Positions 1 to 10,335 of a stretch of 64,000 nt of DNA are shown here, piece after piece. The translations under genes and the position numbers were made by a program. Source of the DNA: Quercus robur (taxonomy: Eukaryota > Streptophyta > Magnoliopsida > Fagales > Fagaceae). The notes beneath the pieces are model-generated. The model searched no databases, was not told the DNA's origin, and was given only the letters and a program-made list of their open reading frames with translations. The stretch covers positions 31,701,354-31,765,353 of the forward strand of contig NC_065536.1 of assembly GCF_932294415.1 (NCBI RefSeq), read 5' to 3'. The first letter of the stretch is position 1. Each line of letters begins with the position of its first letter.

Positions 1-395
1 TCCCTCCTCACAAATTAAGAACAAATAAGGAGATAATAGATTTCCTTGGTGTAAACTCCTAGTAGGAGTTATGCAACCACGAGGCACTCCATTAATCTTT
101 AACAAGGGAAATACACAGTATTATTAAACTTCTCCATCTATCATTGGAGCCCAGTTTTTTCATAATTTTCTCCGGTCATACCCATTCCACCCAATCATAA
201 ACTTTCCTTATATCTAGGTTCAAAGACACTTCCCCCACCTTCCCCTCTTTTTTGACTAATATGATGCATAGTTTCAAAAGCAACCGGTACATATTATCAG
301 TAATTAACCTTCCGTGCACAAAACCACTTTGTGTATAACTAATAATTGTAATAATTGGAGGCAAAATTTTCCTTAACCTATTTGGAGATGAGACT
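1..395 (-). mobile_element. L1-type LINE reverse-transcriptase fragment
   Basis: Read on the minus strand, the frame shows the order typical of plant L1 ORF2: NRLRKILPPII, then TQSGFVHGRLITDN, then SLNLDIRKVYDWVEWV. It continues towards position 1 as IMKKLG, a degenerate INGVPRGCITPTRSLHQGN and LLSPYLFL. These match the RT blocks usually read as QSAFVPGRLITDN, LDMSKAYDRVEW and RGLRQGDPLSPYLF. The catalytic YADD block would lie beyond the window edge. Frame changes are needed near 170, so the copy is dead. The sequence from 395 to 514 stays open but does not match RT clearly. Confidence 0.75.
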
Positions 396-539
396 TGTCT
401 TTGAGCTATGCATGGAGTTTCAAAACTCAAAAGACCAAAGTGTAAGCCGACGTGATGGTAAAGTTCACCAATTTTTAAGCCTAGAGAACAACAGCAAGAG
501 GACCAACTCGTCAAAACTCAGATTCTAATCTTTCTAAAA

Positions 540-1750
540 AAAAATGAATTTAAAAGATTCTACATGCTTGCTCCTTTTTAACTTTCTAAATTACTTTTCT
601 TTTTGTCATTTCGAAAGAGAAAATGAAGTTAGATTTGCAACTTTATTAATAGGTTGGATATGATTTGATGTGGGTGATTGGGGTTAGAAGAATAGTAATT
701 AAATTGTTAAATTAGTTCTTTTTCACCTAGTTGAAAAAAGAAAAAGAAAAAAAAGAAACAGATACACTCAAGCGGGGACCATGAATAATAAAGATGGCAT
801 CTTAATTTTCTCTTTGCTACAACAATTGATGTTGAAAAACAATACTGGGTCCATCAATCCTATACTCTCTTATAAGGCCAGCTATAGTTCCTTTGTCTTC
901 ATCTTTGCACCCTAGTCACTCTCCTTTAATTAATGCATTAATCTTGTAGTATATTATCATATCTTTCATTTATAATTAATATAGAATTGTGACCTAAACT
1001 ACTACCAAACCAACACATTCTTTTGCATTAATTGGGTGTTCTACAATTATTGAGATGAATGATATTAATGTTATTAGGTCAGATGTCAATCATTTTTAGC
1101 GTGTTAGATAGGGTAGAATATGCTAGTCTTGATGATCTGATTAATTGGAGTTTAAGCAGATGGTTAAGATAATGACTTTCCCATTAGGTCTTCACTGTAT
1201 GATGAAATATGATTGTTGAGCTGAATAATTTTGTTTCTTCTATTTTTTCACACCCAAGTGACTCTTGCAATTAATATGTGTATATGTATAACATAATTAA
1301 AGGTAATGAATTGAGAAGATGTACAACACTTAAGAAAGTTATTATTTCTCATCAAAAAAAAAAAAAAAAAGTTATTTTATTTTACTTCGGTAAAGAAGAA
1401 GATGAATAAAATTGACAACTTAAAACTTTAATTTGATCATTCCATAAATTAACATCTCAAATAGTCCAAAATATTTTTGCATGCCTCTTTTATGTACATA
1501 CATTCATACGTTAATTAAGTTGTAAACATCTTACATGTTAAAGCCTAACGAATTTAATTATATAATATGCATATAGTTTTTTTTGCTATGTCATCAATAA
1601 TTTTTAAATACTATTATGATTATGTCATTTTCTTTACACATGATTAAATCCATTAGATTTTAATCTAAAACACCAATAAAAGGTTTAGTTTGTCACAAAC
1701 CTAAGATTCATGAGTTTATGGTGTCCCATATAAGGGAGATGCAGGACCTC
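540..1750. other. AT-rich intergenic stretch, no gene seen
   Basis: No coding pattern, RNA gene or clear transposon end could be recognised. It holds a poly-A tract near 1355-1371 and ordinary AT-rich simple sequence. Confidence 0.5.
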
Positions 1751-1754
1751 TATT

Positions 1755-2258
1755 TAAGGATGTCAATTTAAACCAACCTCGTTGGTACTCATCTTTAATG
1801 GACAGGTTTTACCTGCCCCACATAGCAAATGGGGTAGAGATTGGGGCTAACATTTTCCCCAATACCCGCCCTGCACCCTGCCCATTTATATTTAAACTAT
1901 TAAAAGTATTTTTTTATAGGTTTTTAGTAAAATATGTATGTGTGTGTGTGAATTTATATTCAAACTTTGAATTTATGATTTTTTAAATTTATTATTGAAT
2001 TTATATTTTTATGTTTTAAGATTTAAATTGTTTATATTTTTTATTTGTTGTATTATTTTTTTTGAATTGTTTTTGTGTTTATTAACACTTGAATTGTTGT
2101 ATGTTAAAACTTGTTTTTGTTTTTAATGTTTTATGAATTTTAATTTAATGAATTCAAAATAAACTTTTAATTAATTATATTAAAAATTTTGAGTATGGCT
2201 AGAATGAGTAAATGGGGCAAGGGCAGGGAATAGGAAACTCGCCCTATTGTCATTCCTA
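1755..2258. mobile_element. hAT-type miniature element
   Basis: The unit opens with TAAGGATGTCAAT and closes with ATTGTCATTCCTA, an imperfect terminal inverted repeat. It is flanked by a near-perfect 8-bp target duplication: CCTCTATT at 1747-1754 and CCTCTCTT at 2259-2266. GC-rich words such as CTGCCCCA and GGGGCAAGGGCAGGG sit just inside both ends, while the core is AT-rich. Terminal GGNTGNCAA-like bases, 8-bp duplications and GC-rich subterminal repeats are the hallmarks of plant hAT elements. There is no transposase reading frame, so it is non-autonomous. Confidence 0.7.
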
Positions 2259-2469
2259 CCTCTCTTGTTGGATAGAGGGGTGTCCAGTCCTCTTTCCAAT
2301 TGTACTCAATGATTCTCCGTAATATATTTATTGCTTTGGTTTAAAAAATGACAAAATTAATTGGATTTAAACATATTTTGGAGCTGGAAAGAGAGATGTC
2401 CTTCTTTCCTCCTTCCAATTATACTTATTGATTCTTTATAATATATCTATAGCTTTGGTTTAAAAAATG

Positions 2470-3731
2470 GACAAAGTTTGACTATAAACATGTTTGGAGC
2501 CTACAACTCCAACAAACCCTAATAAAATGACATATGTCTTTATTATATGTAATGCACATGACTAATTTAAATGGACATAACCTTACCCAACCCTAGTTAA
2601 CTCACCTATATTTCTACTGATAAAAAAAAAAAAAAAAACAAAAACAAAAACAAAGACAAAAACAAAACACCGCTCCTCTAATCAAAACTCATGTCTTTCA
2701 TCATCCAGCTCTCTTTCTCTCCATAACGACCACCAAAACATCTCTTCATCACTTCCTTCACCCCAAATGATGTTGTATTCATTGATGGAAACAACAACAT
2801 AAACAACTATAGCTAAGGAAGGGGAGATGATGACGGGTGGTTGGCAAAGGACAATTAAGAACAAAAATGAAGATTTCATGGTGTTGGCAGGTAGGGAGGT
2901 CGTCGAAGAGTTTGTTGAAGGACTTGGTAGTTGTGATCAAGTTTGGGAAAGTCCCTAGTGTGGTGGTGAAAAGGTTCATAGAGTTAGAGAAGTCGATGAC
3001 ATTTATGGTGGTTAATGTAGTTTGGTGAGTTTAAGGAGAGGCTCTTGGTCGATGATCTCTTCCTCGGTGAAGTTACAGTGACATGGTGGAAGGTGAAGCG
3101 CTGGAGATTGAGTTGGCTGACAATGGAGATAGGCGAGGGTTGGGTGTGATTGAAGGAGTGAGAGGATTGACAGAAGCTTGGTGGTCCACTGGGCACAATG
3201 ATGTTGGAGAGAGAGAGAGAGAGAGATTACGTTTTTGAGTTTTGTTTCATTTTTCTTTCAATTGGTAAAAATATGGGTGAGGTTATGTGTAGTTAAATTA
3301 GTCATGTGCAATATATATGACAAGAACACATGTTAGTTTATCATGGTGTGTTGAAGCCTAAGGTGGAAGAAGACATGGGTTTGATTGGCAAAATAGTAGT
3401 GACGTGGTCGAAGGTGGAGTGCTAGAGACTAGGTCAGCTGACAATGGAGACAAGCAAGGGTTTGGGGGTAACCGATGGAGTGAAAGGATTGATCGGAGCT
3501 CAGTGTTTCACTGGGCGAATGATGTTGAAGAGAGAGGGAGAAAGAGAGAGAAATTACGTTTTTGAGTTTTGTTTAATTTTATTTTTATTGGCAAAAATAT
3601 AGGTGAATTGGTTGTGTGAGGCGGTGTAGTTAAATTAGTTATGTACAATGCATATGACAAGGGACAAATATTAGTTTATTAGGGTGTGTTGGAGCTTATA
3701 ACTCTAAACATGTTTGAAGTCAAATTTTGTC
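2470..3731. mobile_element. Long inverted-repeat element, probably Mutator-like
   Basis: About 150 bp at the left (2470-2625) recurs inverted at the right (about 3577-3731). Shared landmarks are the AAACATGTTT-type edge, CCAACANACCCTAATAAA, ACTAATTTAA and CACCTATATTT. A third copy of the arm lies internally at about 3257-3372 because the segment 3079-3398 is repeated, diverged, at 3399-3690. The interior between the arms has weakly open frames with no family match. Long inverted repeats fit Mutator-like elements, but I could not find a clean 9-bp target duplication, so the superfamily is inference. Confidence 0.6.
3079..3690 (+). repeat. Diverged 320-bp direct duplication
   Basis: GTGACATGGTGGAAGGTG at 3079 returns as GTGACGTGGTCGAAGGTG at 3399. 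The similarity continues through GCTGACAATGGAGA, CACTGGGC.AATGATGTTG, a GA-rich run and ATTACGTTTTTGAGTTTTGTTT. The offset is 320 bp with many substitutions and small indels, so the duplication is old. It carries the right arm of the surrounding inverted-repeat element with it. Confidence 0.75.
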
Positions 3732-3816
3732 GTAAAAGAAATTGTTGAAATTAAAAGTCAAGAGTCTAAGTTAATTCTCATGGCTCACATAAACATTAAT
3801 TAAGTCCAATATAACA

Positions 3817-4381
3817 CACTACAAAAAACGCGGGCTGAAGCCGCGTTTTTGGAAAACGCGGCTACAGCCTTTCCTTTGAGCCGTGTTTTTGACGAACGCG
3901 GCTCAAAGGAAAGGCTGGAGCCGCGTTTTCCAAAAACGCGGCTCCACCCCTGGTCCTATTGGACGGCTCAGGCCGCGTTTAGCTGCCTAGGATTGAATCC
4001 GCGTTTTTAAGAAACGCGGCTTCAATACAATCCGGGAAATTTTTTTTTTTTTTTTTAATTATTGGTTGAGCTGCATTTAAAAAACGCAGCATAAAAAGTG
4101 CTTTACAAGTTTGGAGCTGCGTTTAAAACGCAGCTTAGACATTTAGCTTGAGCTGCGTTTAAAAAACGCAGCTTCTACATGTTTGGAGCTGCATTTCTTT
4201 AAACGCGGCTTCAACTTTCAGTATAAATAACAAAAAAAAAAAAAAAAAAAAAAAAACACGGCTATAGGCTTTGAGCTGCGGACTTTAGGCTGCGTTTATG
4301 GGGTCTTAAGCCTATAGCCGTGTTTTTGGGGTCTTAAGCTGCGTTTTTCAAACGCAGCTTTAGACCAGGTTTTTTGTAGTG
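3817..4381. mobile_element. CACTA (En/Spm-type) non-autonomous element
   Basis: The left end reads CACTACAAAAAACGCG and the right end GGTTTTTTGTAGTG, so the 12-bp termini CACTACAAAAAA are perfectly inverted. A 3-bp duplication ACA flanks both sides (3814-3816 and 4382-4384). These are the defining features of the CACTA superfamily. The inside is filled with the word GC(C/T)GCGTTT and its complement AAACGC(G/A)GC in both orientations. Such dense subterminal repeats bind transposase in characterised CACTA elements. At 565 bp there is no room for a transposase and none is seen. Confidence 0.9.
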
Positions 4382-4384
4382 ACA

Positions 4385-5835
4385 CTTGAAAATCCCAAAA
4401 AGAAAAAGGAAAATATCTAAGTAACTACTCACTGTATTTTTTTTTTTGGAAGAAGCTACTCACCGTGTTTAAGATGCAAAACAAATTATAATCATCTTCT
4501 TAATCACTATCTAAGGTTGAACTGCTTTCATCACTAATTAGGTGTTGTATGTTTTCAATATTGACTACTCATCTCAAGATGAATGCAAATGTAGAGAAAT
4601 TAATGTAGTGAACAATAAATACATAAGCAAAAACATATATCACATAAAAACATTGCCAAAATAAATGCTTTAATTTTTTGGGGGAGGACAAGTTTTAGGA
4701 GAATGGTTAATTCCATGATTTTCATAGTGAAACCTGACCTTCTTTTATTACTATTTTTGTCCATTTTGATCTCATCTCTGAACTTATTCCTGTGAAAGAT
4801 AAAAATGACCAAAACTATAAAATAAAAAACTCACAATAAGGGCAATTATTGAATTAAAACAATTTACCTGAAATGAAAAGAAGTATATTGGACGGGAGTG
4901 AAAGGGACCATGATGTACGTACGTATTTATAGAAGTCGAATCCTAATTGGTATGGGATTGGCTCCCATACTTTATCCTGCATGCATTATTTCTGCACAAT
5001 TATTATTATAACCAATTAACCATAGGCTAGCCAAGCATCGATTCTCCACAAAAGAAAAACCATAGCCAAGCAAATCATGGATCTATATAGACGGATGGGA
5101 TATGAGTTTCTTGTATCACAAGGGAAACCAAATTCCATGCTTCATAATCTTACTTTCCATTCGTGTGCTTACTTTTTTTCGTGGGGTCTCTATGTTTAGA
5201 ATCTCTATGAACCTTTTTTTGCCATTGACTGAAAGCTTTTATCTTGTGTAATAAATGTAAAAGTCATTTTTTTTTTGGTATTAATTGAGTTTGGTTTCAA
5301 AGAGGAGAGAATTTCAATTTAATGATCTTTATTGATTAGAATCTCTTTTGGGCTCTTTTTTGTGTGCTAAATAACTTAAAGAAAGAAAAAGGTGGAGAGA
5401 ACTTTGTGTGTCTTAAATGATGGTGATTGAAGTTATTGCCTTACGAATGCTAGATTATATAAGGCCTCTCAAGTCTCAAGTACTTTTACTATGGGTTGAA
5501 ATGATGACGCAAACCCAAACCCAACATAGGGAAAAGGGTTGGAACCTGGAAATGTTTTTCTTCAATCTCAAACTGATGAACTTTTTAGTTTTTACCATGG
5601 CCATGCATGGGGTTCTTTCTCTCTTTTGGGGCTTCTTTTCTCTCCTCGATTATTGATGTCTACCTTATAACTATTATCGGTTAAAAATGATGACACAAAG
5701 AGTTGTATACTTTCTAATGGTTGAAGTCTCAAAAGTTTTTTATTTTTATTTTTTACTATATATATGTCGGCTAAACGCTTTTACCATAAAACCCTTTTTT
5801 TATATATAAAATATGGTGTCATTTATAGAAGTGTA
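4385..5835. other. Intergenic stretch, no gene seen
   Basis: A few frames of 60-80 codons exist, for example 5417-5656 (+), but they show no family resemblance, no clear splice structure and no domain. Nothing else was recognised. Confidence 0.45.
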
Positions 5836-5839
5836 TACA

Positions 5840-6385
5840 TAGGGTGGCAAAATTTAACACGACCCGCGAATTTGACACGACTAACTCGTTTATAAACAAG
5901 TCATAAGTTAAAACTAAACGGGTTTGGGTTATATTCGGATTAACATGGCAAATCCGTTTAATAAATGGGTCGAGTTCATGTTCAACATGCGAACCTGTCT
6001 GACCTTTTTAGCTTATTAAATTTTTTTTTTTTTTAATTATTGCTTAATTTATTATTTTTTTATATGTTTATTTCTATATTTATTGTTGTAATTGTATTTT
6101 AATTTTAGATATATGGAAATTAACAAAAATTATATAGGTTAGGTATGACATATTAATCAAATAGATTATTAAATGGGTTATTTGTATTGACTTTTACATG
6201 AATTTTCAATTAAATGAGTTAAACGTGTCAGGTTAGGTCGACCTGTTTAATAAATAGATCGTGTTCGGGTTGAGAATTCTTGACACGTTTACTAAATAGG
6301 TCGAGTTCGGGTTAACCCATTTAGCCAAATGCTCATGACTTGACATGACACGAACTCAACCCGCGAACATGAATTGTCACCTCTA
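5840..6385. mobile_element. hAT-type miniature element
   Basis: The left end is TAGGGTGGCAAAATT and the right end GTCACCTCTA, reading inverted as TAGAGGTGAC. An 8-bp target duplication flanks it: TGTATACA at 5832-5839 and TGTATACG at 6386-6393. Subterminal words rich in GACCCGCGAA, CACGAC and GGGTC are present in both orientations. This TAG-G-TGGCAAA terminus with GGGTCGGG-like subterminal words is typical of plant hAT elements. At 546 bp with an AT-rich core it encodes no transposase. Confidence 0.75.
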
Positions 6386-6389
6386 TGTA

Positions 6390-7800
6390 TACGTTATAAA
6401 TTACCAAAAAAAAAAAGAAAAAAAGAAAAAGAAAGAAGAAGCCAAGGAAAAGAAAGAGAGAAAGATCCACTCAAAGATATTGGGTCCCACATTTTAACCC
6501 TTAATTTATATTAGATATCAAAATCATTGCTTTATTTTCTTATCATACATCATGCACTGATATGGTACACTTACTAAGTTTCTATACATACATGCACTGA
6601 TATGGTATGATTTGACATTAAAAATAGTTGGTTACCAAATTACACAATATGTCAATATGTAATAGTCTAGCAAAAAAATGTCAATATGTAATACGCTAGC
6701 AAAAAAATGTCAATATGTAATAGGACGAGAGCTTGATCTTTGCTCAAAAGAAAATTGAAAAGAATCAATGATTCTTTGGTTGCTTTTATAAAAAAAACAT
6801 AGGAGTATTACACAATGAGATACCATATGTACTTAAAATGTACTTAAAAGGTAAAATATATCATGTCAATTTGGAGGCAACTTTTTTAATAGAGGTAGAA
6901 TTTCTGTATATTAGTGCTGCTTTTGACAAAATAAGGTCGTAAAAAAAATTCGCAACACCCTCTAATTTGCTTACCATCTCAAACTTGGCTCACTCCAACC
7001 AATAAATTTTTTTTTTCAAAAGTTATAATTAATGTGTAGGGTGGTAAGAAAATAAGGTGTTGTTGTAAAATTATTTTGAATTATACCTCCACAAAACTAC
7101 AGAAGAAGAGGTTTGGATTAAAGAGGTCCCCACTCTTTAATATATATCATTACTTGTAGGTAAGGATAAGGATATTCAAAATGAATTTTTTTTTTTAAAT
7201 GTCAAATATTGATTATATTCCCTAGATAATAAGTTGATATATCATATGTTAATGCCCATCTGCAATGTTTGTCTTTGTATGCGAATTGGCAATTGGCTTA
7301 ATATTACAGCATAAAGGTGCCAAGGTCCTTATCCAATACTGTATCTATTAGCAAGAAGCTGTAGTCGTTGAAAATGATATGCATGATTAGAAGGTTGGCT
7401 ACAGCAATTAAAAAAGGAAAAGGCATAACTGCCATTCTAGAGCATAAAAACAATTATTGGTGTGTTTTTTGCTTTTTGGTAAAAGATTGTGCTTGATTTT
7501 TAAACATGCAAATGCAATGTTGTCAGTGTCACAAAAACAAAAAGTATTCCATTACAAAATTATCAATGTCATTATCAAAAATATATTTACAGGACATATT
7601 TAATATGCAACTTTAACATAGCTTCTTTCAAGTAACATATATTAGAATAACAACCGAGATGGTCCTCATGTCTTGAACTTTTGATATTACCATATTCCAC
7701 AAATTCTCTAACATTGTGTTTGGCTGAAGGGGAAAGGGAAAGAGAGGGAAGTATTAGGGAAATGAGATAGTGGTTTAGTTCATTTTGTTTAGATATTTTC
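6390..7800. other. Intergenic stretch with a small tandem repeat
   Basis: No gene was recognised. At about 6645-6722 the 29-bp word built from CTAGCAAAAAAATG and TCAATATGTAATA is repeated about two and a half times. Confidence 0.5.
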
Positions 7801-7810
7801 TAAAAAAGAA

Positions 7811-7849
7811 ATGGGAAAAGAATTTGAGCAGATTTACATCCCTCCAAAC

Positions 7850-7895
<46 letters not shown>

Positions 7896-9245
7896 CTTCA
7901 AATGGGGCAGTTTGGAAGGAAAAGTTGGAGGATTTCATTTATATTCAAAATTTTAAAAATATTAAATTTTCCAATATGATATTATATATAATTTTTTTAA
8001 TTTAAAAAAGAGTGATATAATTTATAATTTATATGATATCTTATTTTCTTCCTGTTTCATTTTAATTTCTAAATTATCATCTAATAATTTTATGAAATAA
8101 AATAAATATTCAAAACATCGAAACAAAAAGTAAGAGAAGAGAAGGATGCATTTTTGTCTCTCCATTTAATTTTTAAAATATTCAAACAAGTTTCTTTTCT
8201 CTATTCTTTTTTTTTACCATGTTTGGTTAAAAAAATTCATCTGATTTTATAACTATGAGCTTTTGTCTTTAACCTTTTCATCCATTAAAAAAGAAAAAAA
8301 AGGGGGGGGGGGGGGAGGGGGGAAGGAAAGTGCAAAGAATAATCAAAGTAAAGAATCTGAATCTGTAATAATAATAAAACTATAAAAAGGAGAATTTACA
8401 TATTTAATAAAGAGGAGAATTTTGTCCCAAAAGAGAAAAAATAGAATTTATATATTTAATATTTAATAAAGAGGGTAGTGAGTGTAGTGCAATACAAGTA
8501 TACCAACAATTTAGAGGTTAAGAAATTTTTGGTTTCTTGATCTCTTTAGAAGAAAGGGGAAAGAGTTTAAGCAAATTTAGAGGGAAAAGTATCCCTTCAA
8601 AATCGTCATTTTTAATTCCTCAATGAGGTAGTTTGGAAGGAAAAGTTGGAGGAGTTTCAATTATATTAATTTTTTTTTTAAATATCAAATTTTCCTTTTG
8701 ATATTAATTTATATATAATTTTTTTAAAATTAAAAGGAGGGATATAATTAACAATTTATACGATTTCTTATTTCCTTCTTTTTCATTTTAATTTCTAAAT
8801 TATCCTCTAATACTTTTATTAATATATATATATATATATATTCAAAACATCCAAACAAAAAGTAAGAAAAGAGAAGGATATGTGCTCCTCTCTCTCTATT
8901 TAATTTTTAAAATATTTAAATAAATTCCTTCTTCCCTTTCACTTTTACCATCTAATCATCTATCCTTCATTCAGATTAAAAAATTCATCTGATTAACTGT
9001 GAGGAGGTTAATGTCTTTAACCTTTTCATCCATTAAAAAAGCAAAAAGAAAAGTGCAAAGCATAATCAAAGTAAAGAATCTGAATCTGTAATAATAAATA
9101 AAACTATAAATGAGGAGAATTTACACATATATTTAATAAAGAGAAGAATTTTGTCCCAAAAGAGAAAAAAGAAAAAAGAAAAAGAAAAAAAGAGAATTTA
9201 TATATTTAATTAAAAAAAAAATGGTAACTGAGTGCAGTACAATTC
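7811..9245 (+). repeat. 720-bp tandem duplication upstream of MAP65
   Basis: Two adjacent copies run at about 7811-8530 and 8531-9245. Anchors shared at an offset of 721-723 bp include TTTGGAAGGAAAAGTTGGAGG (7911 and 8632), TTCAAAACATC, TTTAACCTTTTCATCCATT, AATCAAAGTAAAGAATCTG (8341 and 9064) and GAATTTTGTCCCAAAAGAG. Divergence is moderate with many small indels. The first copy has a 36-base T tract (7855-7890) and a long G run (8302-8322) that the second lacks. No coding potential is seen. Confidence 0.8.
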
Positions 9246-9839
9246 AAGTATAGTAACATCAACGACAACAACAGGAAGTTGTAAGTAAAACCAAACTTCA
9301 ACATCATACAACTACACCACTTCCTGTGGAGTGGAGTGGAGTGGAGTTTCATCGTTTTGGTCATAATACAAAAAAATAATACTTCACTCGCCAACACTTA
9401 CACAGTGTATCAAACATCACAAATGATTGTTCCGTATCATCCACGCGCAATGGAAACAAAGTTGGAAATACTTCTCATTATCCTCTTCACCCTTTTAGTT
9501 TACTGTGCTTTTTAAAAAAAAAATTTCTTTCTACTCTGTACCTACACTGTATACATTATAGAATAATAATATAGAAATAAAGAAAGAAAAGAAAGAAATC
9601 ATTGGCTAATGTGCACATTACACAGATCCATTTGCTCTCTTCTTTCAACTCTTTTTAACATTTCAACCTGAAAGCAAAATACAAAAACAAAAACCCATTA
9701 TCCTATTTTTTTTTAGCTTTATGAATATATTATATAAGTAATATTCTATATATATATAATAGAAATAATGGCCAATGATAATGGTTTTCTAACCACTAAG
9801 AATCTTTTCTTTTAACTCCAAAAAAGAAAAAAAAGAAAA

Positions 9840-10281
9840 GAAAAGTCTTACTCTTTCTCTTTCTCTCTCTCTCATTTCCGTTCCGTTTTGTTCTTACAGT
9901 CACAGATCCCATATTGCTTCTTCAAAAAAAGGGTGGGAGCTTGGTGTAGAAATGAAGAGAGAATTTATTCAGAGAGTGTTTCAGATCTGAGGGAAATAGC
10001 AAAGGTTGTTTGGAGCTATGGAGACAAGAAATGTGTGTTGCTGGTTTCTTGGTCTCTCTTTGACTTCCCTATAATTAAAACGACAACCCCATATCTATAC
10101 TTTACTTTCTTTCTTTGTTTTTTTTAAGGCTAGCTTTGCTTTCTCTTTGAGGTTTCTGGGAAGCTGTGGTGGTGGTTGTTGTTGAGAGTTTCTTGCATTT
10201 GTCGGTGTTGTTTACTTTAAAGGGTCACTCAAAAAAGCAAAGAGCTTTCTGGGTTTTCTTTCTTTCTTTCATTTTCTAGTT

Positions 10282-10322
<41 letters not shown>

Positions 10323-10335
10323 AGTGAGTGAAAAA
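9840..10335 (+). promoter_or_regulatory. Probable 5' leader and promoter-proximal region of MAP65
   Basis: A pyrimidine-rich stretch (about 9850-9880, CTCTTTCTCTTTCTCTCTC) precedes a roughly 450-bp leader. The leader holds a GA microsatellite (10287-10318) directly before the start codon. Two short upstream frames open with ATG at 9952 (12 codons) and 10018 (18 codons), both closing before the main ATG. The transcription start is not visible. Pyrimidine and GA tracts near the start site are common in plant core promoters and leaders. Confidence 0.4.

Noticed and set aside
2837-3028. Frames on both strands within the inverted-repeat element
   Set aside because: Short, mutually overlapping, and without any family match; kept only as a possible captured fragment in the findings.
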